Shown here: piece after piece, positions 1 through 9,357 of the stretch
Layout of the letters: each line of letters starts with the position of its first letter
How positions within the stretch are numbered: the stretch's first letter is position 1
NCBI RefSeq assembly: GCF_013364215.1
Contig: NZ_CP054923.1
Coordinates: 3,782,001-3,846,000 of the forward strand
Length of the DNA stretch: 64,000 nucleotides
DNA from: Verrucosispora sp. NA02020
GTDB taxonomy: Bacteria; Actinomycetota; Actinomycetes; Mycobacteriales; Micromonosporaceae
Direction: 5' to 3'
Translations under genes and position numbers: made by a program
The notes under the pieces: generated by a model
The model's input: only the letters and a program-made list of their open reading frames with translations
The model's database searches: none
Told to the model about the DNA's origin: nothing

Positions 1-72
1 GCGTCCCTCCCCAAGATCCCCATGCGAGTCGACGCTACCCCGCGCCCGCCACCACGAAGCGGTCCGCGGCTC

Positions 73-129
73 ATCGTGGCAGTGTGGCTGGCCGACACGC
101 CGACGTGCGAACAGCCACACTGCCACGAT
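73..129 (-). terminator. Large hairpin, probable terminator of the leftward operon
   Basis: An 18-bp perfect inverted repeat (73-90 with 112-129) encloses a 21-nt loop. It lies about 55 bases beyond the stop codon of the membrane-protein gene at 184-639, where that transcript would end. No T-run follows. The rest of 1-183 shows no gene I can support. Confidence 0.6.
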
Positions 130-183
130 CAGGGGAATCGTGTCGCGCTACTGGCGCAGAGGGAACGGCGACCAGGTGCTCGG

Positions 184-639
184 TCATCGTGCGGTGCGGA
201 CCGGAAGGTGGGTTGTCCCCGCGTGCGTCAGGATGCCGACCGCGCTGCCGAGCAGGAGCCCCCACAATGTCGCCCACGCCGACCCGACGACGGTCTCCAG
301 CAGGGCGGCGAGACCGAGACCGGCCGCGACGCCGGTCGCCAGGCCGACGGCAAGGGCCCACCAGCGGTGCCGTACCCCCTCCGCGTGCTGGTGGAGAACG
401 GGCGACACCGTGGCCAGGAGGACGAGCGTCGGCGGGTGGTAGGGGATCAGCAGCACCAGGGCGACACCGACGACCGCCCCGACGGCCAGGGCCGACAGGC
501 CGAGGGCGACCGCCTGGTGCAGGTCGACCGGCTCGGGGTGGACGTCCGGAGAGCGCCGCCAGAACCGTCGCCAGTTGTCGGCGGGGGACCGCCCGGGTGC
601 GGCCCGGGCGGTCTCCGTCGTCGGTGGCGGTTCGTTCAC
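184..639 (-). CDS. Small integral membrane protein, unknown function
   Basis: This is a 151-residue protein of unknown function. A Pro/Arg-rich cytoplasmic-type N-terminus of about 40 residues is followed by hydrophobic segments at roughly 41-65, 70-82, 94-115 and 119-138, so it should be an inner-membrane protein with three or four passes. The GTG at 639 overlaps the TGA of the preceding gene as GTGA, which points to translational coupling. It is the last gene of an operon with a SWIM protein and a DUF6493-like protein. I recognise no domain; its role is inferred only from this fixed position. Confidence 0.7.
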   Translation of the reverse strand: MNEPPPTTETARAAPGRSPADNWRRFWRRSPDVHPEPVDLHQAVALGLSALAVGAVVGVALVLLIPYHPPTLVLLATVSPVLHQHAEGVRHRWWALAVGLATGVAAGLGLAALLETVVGSAWATLWGLLLGSAVGILTHAGTTHLPVRTAR

Positions 640-3290
640 CGGCTCTGCAGCGCCCGGTGCAGGCGGCGGGCCTCGGTCACCAGGCGGCTGGATCCACCTC
701 GGGCGGCCACCTCGGCGAGGCCGGGCACGTCGAGGCGTACCCCGGTGGTGGTGGCGGTCTCGGTGGCCAGGGTGAGCATGTCGATGGTGCCGCGTGGCGG
801 GGTGGGTGGGGTGAGCAGGGCGGGCAGCGTGGCGGCCAGCAGTCGCCACACGGTCGACGGTGCGCCGGCCTGGGCGGCGTCGCGCAGTGGCTCGACGACC
901 CGCGACAGTTTGACCCGTGCGCCGGTGGCCAGGGCGCCGAGTGCCGCGCCGGTGCCCACCGCGTCGAACTGGTCGGCGGCGGCGAGTGTGAGCAGGGCGT
1001 CCAGGGTGGCGACGCGGTCGGGGGCGTGCCGGGCGCCGAGGCCGTACGCCATCGCCAGGTCGAGGGCGATCCCGCCGGGGCCGGTGGTCTCGGCGAGCAG
1101 CGGCAGCACCGCCGTGCCGTCGCGTTGGTCGAGGTCGGCGGTGTTCGCGACGAGGGGGAGGACGGCGGCGGCGACGACGCCCCGGTGGCCGGGCAGCAGC
1201 GAGGGCCACAGGTTCACCCAGCCGGTGTGCTCCACGCCGATCGAGGACGGGTGCAGGGTGAGCAGCCCGTCGGGGTCGGCGTGGCCGTCGGGTGGGCTCA
1301 GCTCGACCAGGAGCCGCTCCGGCGGCATGTACGGGTGGTCGAAGTTGTACTGGCCCGTGCGCTTGCGCCGCAGGGTGCTCTGCCGCATCACCGGCTGCGG
1401 CAGTCCGCCGTCGCGCAACCAGGCGGCGAGGCGGTCACCGGCCGGGCTGCCCAGCGCCGCCGCCTTGCCGGCTACCGCCTCGTCGGCGTTCGTCGGCAAC
1501 CGCAGCAACGCCTGGGTCAGATCCCAGTGCCCGGGCGTACGCGCACCCAGCGCGGCGAGCCGTTCCACCAGGACCATCGGGTCGAGGGTGCCGTTGGCGG
1601 AGGTGGGCAGCGCCAGCAGCCCGGTGTCGCCGCGGTCGGTGACGTGTGCGCCGATCTCGACGAGCCGGGCGCGCAGCAGCCGGTGCACCGGAGGCACCCG
1701 GGGGTTGGTGCCGACCAGCTCCGGTGTCGAGGCTTCGCTGCGGCGCAACGCCGCGAGCAGCGCCTGCCATCGGGACCGAGGCTGGGCGGGCTGCGCCACT
1801 CCGGCGCTGGTGAAGACGTCGACGAGCACCTGACAGAGGCAGAGCGGGTCGTACCGGTGCTCGTTCGCCCAGGACCAGTGTCGGCGTTCGATCACCGGGT
1901 CGAGGGCGGCGCGTACCCGGACGGCGTCGGTGGCGGTGAGCCGGACCAGACCGTCCAGGATCCGGTCCAGCGACGCGCCGTCGTACTGGGTGCCGAGCAG
2001 CGCGGCGACCTCCTCGGCCAGCTCGTCGACGTCGGTGATCGGCTCGGGCGCCGGGGCGGGCGGCGTCGGGGCGGGCAGGTCGTCGCCGCGCGGGCCGGTG
2101 ACCGCCGCGCCGAGGTCGGGTGACACCGGCGCGACGCCGTGGCGGGCGGCCAGGGTGGTGGCGCGGTCGCGCAGCTCGACGGCGGGATGGTCGGCACCGA
2201 GCGCGATCACCTCGGCGATCTCGGTGACCCGGTCGGGATGCTGGCGTGCCAGCTTGTCGAGCCAGGTGAGCTGGGTGCGGACCAGCGCCCTGTCGGGCCG
2301 GGTGAGCACCTGGCGGGAGGCGTCGAGGATCGACTCCAGTTCCAGGTCGGGCACCTGACGCAGCGCCTTCTGCGCCATGGTGGCCACCGGCGCGGGCGCG
2401 TCGGTGAGCAGGCGCAGGTGATCGGTGGCGTGTGCGGCGACCTCGGCGGTGCTCAGCGAGAGCAGACCGAGCAGGGTGGTGAAGGCGCGCAGCGCGGTCG
2501 GTCGGTCACCCCGCAGCAGGCGGCCGAGCGCACCGTCGACGAGTGCCGCCCGGTCGACCACTCCCTCGGCGGCGAGTTGGGCCAGCGCGGTCAGCAGGGC
2601 GTGTCGCTTCGGCTCGTCCCAGCTCTTCCAGTGCACGTCGAACATCATCTGGGTGCCGATGCCGTCCACCTCGAACAGCCGGGGCAGCATGGCCGGCAGG
2701 AACGGATCGTCGCGCAGGCGGTCCGCCACCGGGGTCGGGGCACCTCGGCGGCCCCGGTCCGGGAACTGCACGGCGGTCAGCCACTGCTGCACCGAACGGT
2801 CGTCGGTGGGCGGTGGTGATCCCTGCGCCTGCAACAACGCGGCGACGAACTGCCACCGGTCGACCCAGGACCGTTCGCTGAACCGCGCGGCCACCCGGTA
2901 GGCCAGGTCACCGAGCCAGGTGACACCACGGTCCTCGGCGACGGCGAGGACCAACCTGGCGGCACGGGTGCCGTCCACCGGCACCGAGGCGCGCCCGAGG
3001 ATCGCGGCGGCCTGGGCAGCGGTCGGCAGGCAACCGACGACGGCGACCGCGAGCGCGGTGCCCGGTCCCGAGGTCCACCAGGTCTCCCTGTCCCGCTTCT
3101 TGAACCAGGCGGTCAGCCCCACGCCGATCTCCCGGCGGCGGGGCTCGGGCAGCCCGGCCAGCGCCTCCGCGACCTGCTCGGCGGAACCGTTGCCGACCAG
3201 GTCGAACAGGTCGCTGGTGCCGCCTTCCGCCAACTCCCGCCGACGTCGCGGCATGCTCGTGATGATGTCGACCTGCGTAGGACGCCTCAC
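636..3290 (-). CDS. DUF6493-like large repeat protein
   Basis: An 884-residue, mostly helical, Leu/Ala-rich soluble protein with no signal peptide or membrane segment. The pattern of repeated amphipathic helices (for example around the LLALPTS and LLTLAAA stretches) suggests HEAT- or ARM-like solenoid structure. Size and the directly preceding SWIM gene match the actinobacterial pair annotated as SWIM zinc finger plus DUF6493; I name the family from memory of that pairing. The chosen GTG at 3290 overlaps the upstream TGA (GTGA); an ATG 17 codons further in, at MPRRRREL, is the alternative. The function of the family is unknown to me. The downstream membrane-protein start overlaps its stop. 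Confidence 0.65.
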   Translation of the reverse strand: MRRPTQVDIITSMPRRRRELAEGGTSDLFDLVGNGSAEQVAEALAGLPEPRRREIGVGLTAWFKKRDRETWWTSGPGTALAVAVVGCLPTAAQAAAILGRASVPVDGTRAARLVLAVAEDRGVTWLGDLAYRVAARFSERSWVDRWQFVAALLQAQGSPPPTDDRSVQQWLTAVQFPDRGRRGAPTPVADRLRDDPFLPAMLPRLFEVDGIGTQMMFDVHWKSWDEPKRHALLTALAQLAAEGVVDRAALVDGALGRLLRGDRPTALRAFTTLLGLLSLSTAEVAAHATDHLRLLTDAPAPVATMAQKALRQVPDLELESILDASRQVLTRPDRALVRTQLTWLDKLARQHPDRVTEIAEVIALGADHPAVELRDRATTLAARHGVAPVSPDLGAAVTGPRGDDLPAPTPPAPAPEPITDVDELAEEVAALLGTQYDGASLDRILDGLVRLTATDAVRVRAALDPVIERRHWSWANEHRYDPLCLCQVLVDVFTSAGVAQPAQPRSRWQALLAALRRSEASTPELVGTNPRVPPVHRLLRARLVEIGAHVTDRGDTGLLALPTSANGTLDPMVLVERLAALGARTPGHWDLTQALLRLPTNADEAVAGKAAALGSPAGDRLAAWLRDGGLPQPVMRQSTLRRKRTGQYNFDHPYMPPERLLVELSPPDGHADPDGLLTLHPSSIGVEHTGWVNLWPSLLPGHRGVVAAAVLPLVANTADLDQRDGTAVLPLLAETTGPGGIALDLAMAYGLGARHAPDRVATLDALLTLAAADQFDAVGTGAALGALATGARVKLSRVVEPLRDAAQAGAPSTVWRLLAATLPALLTPPTPPRGTIDMLTLATETATTTGVRLDVPGLAEVAARGGSSRLVTEARRLHRALQSR

Positions 3291-4645
3291 ACCCGCTCCT
3301 CGACCCGGTTGGTGACCATCATGCGGGCGGCCAGGGCGTGCCGGCACGGCCCCCGTTGCCCCCGATGCTTTGCCCACCAGGGGCAGGTGCAGGTGAGCGC
3401 GCCGTCGGCCAGCAGCCGGACCCGGTAGACATGGTCGCCGCTGCGGATGGTGGCCGACGCGGCGTCCGCCTGCACCGCCCCCGTGTCGAGCTGCACCGCC
3501 CCGGCGTCGAGCAACGCCCGCGCGCCGACCAGCCGGGGATTGTCACGTTCGGCCCGCTCCGCGTCGTACGGCATGACCCGGTGGAAGTACGCCGCCTCGG
3601 AGACGTCGTACCCGACGCGGCCGGCGGTGCCGAGCTGCGCCAGCGCGCCCCGGACCCGGTCGACGTCGATGCCCGCCTCGCCGGCCAGCCGGTCCACGTC
3701 GACCGTCGGGTCCCAGGAGAGCAGCGCGGAGACCAGCTCGGCGTCGTCGACCACGTCGTCACCGGCGAGTGCGGTGAGTGCCGCTCCCTCGCCGGAGAAG
3801 CCACGGTAGGGCTCGGGGGAGAGGGTCAGCGAGAGACGCAGCGCCCCGGTGTCCAGCTCCCACACGCTGGGCAGTGGCGCGGAACCGGCCCGCACCGTCG
3901 GGCCGTACACCCGGAGGGTCTTCGCGAAGCGCAGCATCGGGTGCAGCGCGACCAACCGGCTCGGCCCGGCCAGGCAGACCGCCCCGGGGACCGGGCGTGA
4001 GGTCAGCCGCAGCGAGCGGCCGGCGGGCACCACCCACAGCACCGAGCGGCTGCCGCCCTTCGGCAGTCGTCGCAGGAACGTGGTGGCCTCGGCCGCCGAC
4101 AGCTCCGCGCGGGGCTCGAAGCGGGCGGCGAGCACCTGCACCTCGGCGAAGCCGCGCAGCCAGCGCTTCGGCAGCGGGACCTTCTTCTCGACCACCTCGC
4201 CGTCCATCGTCGAGACGGTCAGGTCCTCGGGGCCGACCGACAGGTGCAGCGGATCCAGCCCGCCGACCCGGGACAGCGCCTCGCGCAGCGGCGTGTTGAC
4301 GTCCACGTTGGTGGTGCCGTGCTCGACCACGTCACCGTCGAGGCCGTCGGGCAGCGCGTCGAGGCGCGCGTACACGCCGCAGCAGCCGGAGAAGGACTCG
4401 AAGCGCAACCGGTCGCGGCTGCCGGTGACCACCGGGTCGAGGCTGGCCACGTCGACCGGCCGGTGGTAGCGGGTGCGGGCGACCTCGGCGACCGCCAGCA
4501 GGCCGACCGCCGCCGCCTGCGGTGTGGTCAGGAAGCCACGGAAGAAGCGGGGATTCGGGGTCGGCCCGCCGCTGGTCTGGAGGGCGAGTGCGCCGCCGCC
4601 GAGCGCGGAGGGGGCGAGATACCGGTACGTCTGCACTGCGTTCAC
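3287..4645 (-). CDS. SWIM zinc-finger family protein
   Basis: A 452-residue protein whose C-terminus carries a SWIM zinc finger: the CTC pair, then CRH about 13 residues later (CxC...CxH), about 25 residues from the end. SWIM fingers bind zinc and are found in DNA-, RNA- or protein-interacting proteins. The N-terminal 380 residues show no enzyme motif I recognise. The GTG start has no Shine-Dalgarno sequence, but TAGCGT lies 8 nt upstream (4654-4659), so the mRNA may be leaderless. It heads an operon of three genes joined by GTGA overlaps, which implies that the products act together. Confidence 0.8.
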   Translation of the reverse strand: MNAVQTYRYLAPSALGGGALALQTSGGPTPNPRFFRGFLTTPQAAAVGLLAVAEVARTRYHRPVDVASLDPVVTGSRDRLRFESFSGCCGVYARLDALPDGLDGDVVEHGTTNVDVNTPLREALSRVGGLDPLHLSVGPEDLTVSTMDGEVVEKKVPLPKRWLRGFAEVQVLAARFEPRAELSAAEATTFLRRLPKGGSRSVLWVVPAGRSLRLTSRPVPGAVCLAGPSRLVALHPMLRFAKTLRVYGPTVRAGSAPLPSVWELDTGALRLSLTLSPEPYRGFSGEGAALTALAGDDVVDDAELVSALLSWDPTVDVDRLAGEAGIDVDRVRGALAQLGTAGRVGYDVSEAAYFHRVMPYDAERAERDNPRLVGARALLDAGAVQLDTGAVQADAASATIRSGDHVYRVRLLADGALTCTCPWWAKHRGQRGPCRHALAARMMVTNRVEERV

Positions 4646-4726
4646 GCCGTCGCACGCTAGAGCACGCCTGCGACACGGACCGGGTGAGCGCCGGTTTCGT
4701 CACCCGTGACCGGTACCGTCCGCCGC

Positions 4727-5197
4727 ATGTACACGACCCAGGTCACCGCGCACGTCGCGGCACCGCGTCCGGCGGTCTACCGGGCCCTGCTCGATCCCGA
4801 CGCGGTCGCGGTGTGGCGGGCGCCGGAGGGCATGACCGGCCAGGTGCACCACTTCGAGGCACGCGAGGGCGGTGCGTTCCGGGTGTCGTTGACCTACGAC
4901 GCGCCCGACGCCACGGGCAAGACGACGGCGCACACCGACACCTACCACGGCCACTTCCGCCGGTTGGTGCCGGACGAGGTGGTGGTGGAGGTCCTGGAGT
5001 TCGAGACCGACGATCCCGCCCTGCGCGGTGTCATGACGATGACCACCACGCTCACCGACGCCGACGGCGGCACCGACGTGCGCGTGGTGCACGAAGGCGT
5101 ACCGGACGCCGTCCCCGCCGCCGACAACGAGACCGGCACCCGGATGTCGCTGGCGAACCTCGCCCGCCTCGTCGAGACGGGCGAGGCACACCGGTAA
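4727..5197 (+). CDS. SRPBCC (AHSA1-type) domain protein
   Basis: A 156-residue START/Bet v1-like protein of the AHSA1 (activator of Hsp90 ATPase homologue) type. It opens with a strand-helix that reads VTAHVAAPRPAVYRALLDPDAVAVW, where the last residues are the usual DPxxxxxW motif, and it ends with a long amphipathic helix (MSLANLARLVE). Members bind hydrophobic ligands in a cavity; the ligand here is unknown. ATG 4727 is preferred over an in-frame ATG at 4706 because TACCGT lies exactly 7 nt upstream (4714-4719), a leaderless promoter pattern. It is divergent from the SWIM operon and convergent with the efflux pump. Confidence 0.85.
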   Translation: MYTTQVTAHVAAPRPAVYRALLDPDAVAVWRAPEGMTGQVHHFEAREGGAFRVSLTYDAPDATGKTTAHTDTYHGHFRRLVPDEVVVEVLEFETDDPALRGVMTMTTTLTDADGGTDVRVVHEGVPDAVPAADNETGTRMSLANLARLVETGEAHR

Positions 5198-5215
5198 CCG
5201 GCGCGGGTGCTGCGG

Positions 5216-6487
5216 TCAGTGGACCGCGACGGCCAGCGGTTTCGCGTCGGGCTCCGGGGCGTCGAGCTGCCTCGGCCGCACCACGAGGTGCAGCACGACC
5301 AGCGCCGAGGCCATGCCACCGGCCACCACCAGCGACATCGCCACCGCACCGTTGCCGAGCACCCCGACCATCGGCGCGGCCACCGCGCCGACGCCGAACT
5401 GCACCGAGCCGAGCAGCGCGGAGGCGGTGCCGGCGGCCTCGCCGTGCCGGGTCAGCGCCACGGCCGGGGCGTTCGGCAGCGCCAGGCCGGCGGCCGCGAG
5501 CACCGCCCAGAGCGCCGCGAGCAGCGCCGGCAGGCCACCGATCCCGGTCGCGGCCAGACCGAGCAGCACCAGACCGGCGACCGTACCCGCCAGCAGGGCG
5601 CCGGCCAGGATCCGCTGCGGCGGATAGCGCCGCAGCAGACGTACGTTGGCCTGGGTGGCCGCGATCAGGCCGATCGAGCCCGCGCCGAAGGCGAACCCGA
5701 ACTGCTGCTCGTCGAGGCCGTACTGCTCCTGGAGGACGAAGGAGGATCCGCTGACGTAGGCGAAGATCGACGACATCGCCAGCCCGGCCACGAGCACCAG
5801 CCCGACGAAGGGCCGGTCGTGCAGCAGCGAGCGGTAGAGGCGGGCGGTGGACACCACCCCGCCGCGCTGGCGGCGGGCCGGCGGCAACGTCTCCCGCAGG
5901 CCGAAGACGGCGACCAGCATCAGCAGGACGCCGAAGACGGCCAGCGCGGCGAAGACACCCTGCCACCGCGTCCAGCGCAGCAGTTCGCTGCCGAGCGTCG
6001 GCGCGAGCACCGGAGCGGCTCCCATCACCAGCAGCAGGCGGGACAGCACCTGCGCGAAGGCCCTTCCGCTGAACAGGTCACGGACCACGGCCATGGCGAT
6101 CACGGCGGCGGCTGCGGCGCCCAGGCCCTGGAGGACCCGTAGCGCGCCGAGCACGGCGACGTTCGGGGCGAGCGCGCACAGCACCGAGGCGACGATGTGC
6201 AGCGCGGTGCCGGCGATCAGCGGCGTGCGCCGACCGACGGCGTCGGAGAGCGGGCCGATCAGCAACTGGCCCAGGGCGAGCCCGACCAGTGTGCCGGTGA
6301 GGGTCAACTGGACCGCCGCCGAGCTGGTGCCGAGGTCCTCGGCGATGGCCGGCAGCGCCGGAAGATACATGTCGATGGTCAGCGGCCCCACCGCGATCAG
6401 GGAGCCGAGGACGAGGATGAGCCGTACGCGTTGCCGGGGGCTCATCAGGTCGCCCGGCATCAGCGCGCCCGGCGGCGGGGCGCTCAT
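5216..6487 (-). CDS. Bcr/CflA-family drug resistance MFS transporter
   Basis: A 423-residue major facilitator with twelve predicted membrane spans. The N-terminal IAVGPLTIDMYLPALPAI and the loop-2 motif GPLSDAVGRR are typical of the Bcr/CflA drug:H+ antiporter subfamily (bicyclomycin, chloramphenicol and sulfathiazole export). The substrate cannot be read from the sequence. The ATG is preceded by a small palindrome containing GGAG (GGAGATCCTCC), which both serves as ribosome binding site and could fold. No regulator gene sits next to it. The stop is 18 nt from the convergent SRPBCC gene, with no hairpin between. Confidence 0.9.
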   Translation of the reverse strand: MSAPPPGALMPGDLMSPRQRVRLILVLGSLIAVGPLTIDMYLPALPAIAEDLGTSSAAVQLTLTGTLVGLALGQLLIGPLSDAVGRRTPLIAGTALHIVASVLCALAPNVAVLGALRVLQGLGAAAAAVIAMAVVRDLFSGRAFAQVLSRLLLVMGAAPVLAPTLGSELLRWTRWQGVFAALAVFGVLLMLVAVFGLRETLPPARRQRGGVVSTARLYRSLLHDRPFVGLVLVAGLAMSSIFAYVSGSSFVLQEQYGLDEQQFGFAFGAGSIGLIAATQANVRLLRRYPPQRILAGALLAGTVAGLVLLGLAATGIGGLPALLAALWAVLAAAGLALPNAPAVALTRHGEAAGTASALLGSVQFGVGAVAAPMVGVLGNGAVAMSLVVAGGMASALVVLHLVVRPRQLDAPEPDAKPLAVAVH

Positions 6488-6641
6488 CGGAGGATCTCCG
6501 GCCGGTCCGGACGCTGAGCAGGCAGTGGTGCGACGGTCATATCTGGCTCCAACCCGCGACCGGCGTGCTGATTCCCGGTCGACGTATTGGTAACGCAGCT
6601 CACAGCCGGTCGGGCGTGGGTGACCATCCGGTCGTCGGGTG

Positions 6642-6672
6642 CGGGCGGGCCGTCGCGCCGACGGCCCGCCCG
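6642..6672 (-). terminator. Strong hairpin terminator after the propeller-protein gene
   Basis: Perfect 14-bp stem (6642-6655 with 6659-6672) closed by a 3-nt CGC loop, starting 11 nt beyond the stop of the leftward gene at 6683. It is GC-rich and has no T-run. The remainder of 6488-6682 holds the efflux pump's upstream region; I see no gene in it. Confidence 0.7.
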
Positions 6673-6682
6673 ACCGTCGTCA

Positions 6683-7648
6683 CTACCCGATCAGCGACCG
6701 GTGGACCTGCTGCTGCGAACCCTGCACGAAGAGGTGTACGTGACCGCCGTAGACGGTGGTGCCGGGCGCCGAGACCAGGTCGACCGGGCGGGTCGCCGCC
6801 GACCATCGCGACCAGGTGGAGGTGTTCAGCGTGTACGCGGCGGTGCGGACCGTGCCGGTGTCGACGTCGCTGACGTACAACCGCAGGTCGCCGCCGTACA
6901 CCTCGGCGGCCGGGCCGGACGGCGTACCCGCCGAGCCGGGCACTGTGGACCAGGTCGTCCAGGCGTCGGTGGACAGGTCGTACCGGACGGTGCGGAGGGT
7001 GTCGACCGAGCTGCGGACGAACACCCAGAGCCAGCCCCCGTAGACCGCGGTGGTCGGCGCGGAGGTCGCGCCCTGGAGGCCCGCCAGCGTCGACCAGCCC
7101 GACCAGGTGCCGGTGCTCTGGTCGTACCGGGCCGTGCGCAGGACGCCCGGCGTTGCCCGGACGAACAGGTGCAGGTGACCGCCGTACACCGCGACAGCCG
7201 GCTCCGACGTGGTCGCGCCCGACCCGGGCACCGTCGACCAGGCGGACCAACTCGCGGTCGTCAGCGAGTAGTGGGCGGTCCGGATGGTGCCCGCCGGCCC
7301 CCGGACGAAGACGTGCAGCCCGTCGCCGTAGAGGATCAGGGCCGGGGCGGAGGCCGCCTGGGCCAGGCCCGGCACGGTCTGCCAGCCCGACCAGGCCGCG
7401 GTCTGCATGGAGTACCGGTTGTGCACCACGCTGTCGCCGGGGCCTTCGGCGACCAGGTGCACGTCCCCTCCGTAGACGGCGGCTGCCGGCCGGGACAGCG
7501 CGGGGGTGGTGCCGGGCACGGTCGTCCACCCCGGGGGTGACGACATCTGTGTCGGGGCGGCGCCGGCCGGTGCGGCGGACAGCACCGTGCCGACGAGGGT
7601 GAGGGCGAGCAGGCGGCTGACCAGCCGTGCGCGACGCATCGAGAACAT
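6683..7648 (-). CDS. Secreted six-repeat beta-propeller (lectin-like) protein
   Basis: A 321-residue exported protein. An N-terminal signal peptide (positive MRRAR, hydrophobic core, APAGAAP cleavage region near residue 30) precedes six repeats of about 47 residues, each with a YGG(D/H/W)LxLFV core and a following WSxWSTVPG strand. The N-terminal GWTTVPG seems to complete the last blade, as in velcro-closed propellers. The pattern resembles PLL-type lectin or sialidase-like propellers, but no sugar-binding or catalytic residues can be assigned. ATG 7648 was chosen for its GGAG at 6 nt spacing; another ATG lies 9 nt downstream. It follows the GMC oxidoreductase gene by 40 nt and may be cotranscribed. 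Confidence 0.8.
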   Translation of the reverse strand: MFSMRRARLVSRLLALTLVGTVLSAAPAGAAPTQMSSPPGWTTVPGTTPALSRPAAAVYGGDVHLVAEGPGDSVVHNRYSMQTAAWSGWQTVPGLAQAASAPALILYGDGLHVFVRGPAGTIRTAHYSLTTASWSAWSTVPGSGATTSEPAVAVYGGHLHLFVRATPGVLRTARYDQSTGTWSGWSTLAGLQGATSAPTTAVYGGWLWVFVRSSVDTLRTVRYDLSTDAWTTWSTVPGSAGTPSGPAAEVYGGDLRLYVSDVDTGTVRTAAYTLNTSTWSRWSAATRPVDLVSAPGTTVYGGHVHLFVQGSQQQVHRSLIG

Positions 7649-7688
7649 GTACGACTCCAAGATGGACGGTGGCGGAAGCATACCGTCG

Positions 7689-9281
7689 TCAGGCGGCTCG
7701 GATGAGGTCCGCGGCGCGCCACGCCAGTGCCATCACCGGTGCGTTGAGATAACCGCTGACCAGGGTCGGCAGCACAGAGGCGTCCACCACGCGCAGGCTC
7801 GCGACGCCCCGTACCCGCAGCTGCGGATCCACCACGAAGTCGTCGCCCGGCCCCATCGCGCAGGTGCCGACCGCGTGGTAGCCGCAGTATCCGAGCGCCA
7901 GCCCCGCCTGGATGATCTCGTCGTCCTCGCGGACCGCCGGGCCGGGTAGCGTCTCCATCGAGATCCGCTTGGCGATCGGGCCGGTGGCGAAGAGTTCCCG
8001 GGCCCGCCGGAAGGCGTCCACGGCCACCCGCCGGTCGTGCGCCGCGTCGAAGTAGCCGGCGACGATCCGGGGCGGAGCCTCCGGGGCGGCGGAGGTGATG
8101 GCGAGGCTGCCCTCGCTCTCCGGCCGGGTCACCGTGACCTGCGCCATCAGCCCCGACTCGGCCTCCAGTTCCAGCGCCCGTCCGGGCCGTCGGGGTGCCG
8201 CCGAGAAGGGCGCGACCAGCAACTGCGCGTCCGGATGCCCGGCGGAGGGCGTGGAGCGGAGGTACGCGCCGACGTCGTACACCGGCAGGGCCAGCGGACC
8301 CCGGCGGGTCAGCAGGTAGCGCAGCATCTCCCGACCCTGCCCGAGCGGCCCGCGCAGACGCGGGTTGTAGCCGACCCGACCGGTCAGCCGGAACTGGATC
8401 GGGGTGGTCCGGTGCTCCCGCATCCCGGCACCGACCCGGGGCCGGTCGAGCAGCACGTCGACCCCGGCCCGGCGCAGCGTGTCGGCCGGGCCGATCCCGG
8501 AGACCTGCAACAGGTGCGGGGTGGCGATCGCCCCGGCGGCGAGGACCACCTCCGCCCGGGCCCGGAAGTCGACCGGTTGCCCGCTCCGGTGCGCGTGCAC
8601 GCCGACGGCGCGACCGTTCTCCACGATCACCCGGCGGACCACCGTGTTCACCGCGACGTGCAGGTTGGGCCGATGCCGGACCGGGTGCAGGAAGGCGTCG
8701 GCGGCACTGCTGCGGCGGCCGTCGCGGATGGTGGCCATCAGGTAGCCGATCCGCTCCCCGTCACCGGCGTTCAGGTCGTCCGTGCGGTGCCAGCCGAGTT
8801 CCTCCCCGGCCGCGATGGTCTCCTCGCTGACCTCGTCGGTGGCGGTGGCGGTGGAGAGCCGCAACGGGCCACCGGCTCCGCGTACGTCGGAGGCACCGAG
8901 CGGGTTGTCCTCCAGCCGCTTGAAGATCGGCAGCATGGTGTCCCAGCCCCAGCCGGGGTTGCCGAGGCGTTCCAACTGGTCGTAGTCGAGCCGGTCGCCC
9001 CGGGCGTACACCATGCCGTTGATCGAGCTGGAACCGCCGATCAGGCGTCCCCGCTGCCAGATCTCCTGCCGGCCGGAGCGCACCTCGGCGGGGTAGTGCC
9101 AGGCGGTGCGCCGGTCGTCCATCAGCCGGCTGAAGCCCTTGGGGATGCGCACCCACGGGCTACCGTCCCAACCGCCGGCCTCGATCACCAGCACCCGGAC
9201 ACCGGGGTCCTCGGTCAGGCGGTTGGCCAGTACGCAGCCGGCCGAACCCGCGCCGACCACCACATAGTCGTACTCCGTCAT
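7689..9281 (-). CDS. GMC-family FAD-dependent oxidoreductase (choline dehydrogenase-like)
   Basis: A 530-residue glucose-methanol-choline oxidoreductase. The N-terminal Rossmann motif VVVGAGSAGCVLANRL and a distal acidic residue (IEAGG) bind FAD. GGSSSINGMVY is the first GMC signature. Near the C-terminus, GYHAVGTCAMG supplies the catalytic His, and SGYLNAPV supplies the second conserved His/Asn position, here Asn. Members oxidise primary or secondary alcohols such as choline; the substrate is not evident, and no betaine aldehyde dehydrogenase lies nearby. GGAGGG lies upstream of the ATG. No export signal is seen. Confidence 0.9.
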   Translation of the reverse strand: MTEYDYVVVGAGSAGCVLANRLTEDPGVRVLVIEAGGWDGSPWVRIPKGFSRLMDDRRTAWHYPAEVRSGRQEIWQRGRLIGGSSSINGMVYARGDRLDYDQLERLGNPGWGWDTMLPIFKRLEDNPLGASDVRGAGGPLRLSTATATDEVSEETIAAGEELGWHRTDDLNAGDGERIGYLMATIRDGRRSSAADAFLHPVRHRPNLHVAVNTVVRRVIVENGRAVGVHAHRSGQPVDFRARAEVVLAAGAIATPHLLQVSGIGPADTLRRAGVDVLLDRPRVGAGMREHRTTPIQFRLTGRVGYNPRLRGPLGQGREMLRYLLTRRGPLALPVYDVGAYLRSTPSAGHPDAQLLVAPFSAAPRRPGRALELEAESGLMAQVTVTRPESEGSLAITSAAPEAPPRIVAGYFDAAHDRRVAVDAFRRARELFATGPIAKRISMETLPGPAVREDDEIIQAGLALGYCGYHAVGTCAMGPGDDFVVDPQLRVRGVASLRVVDASVLPTLVSGYLNAPVMALAWRAADLIRAA

Positions 9282-9357
9282 GGGGAACCCTCCGGCTCGC
9301 GGCCCGGCAGCCGACTTACCGTATTGCCTCGGTCACGCAAAGGGAAGAAGTCGTCGA

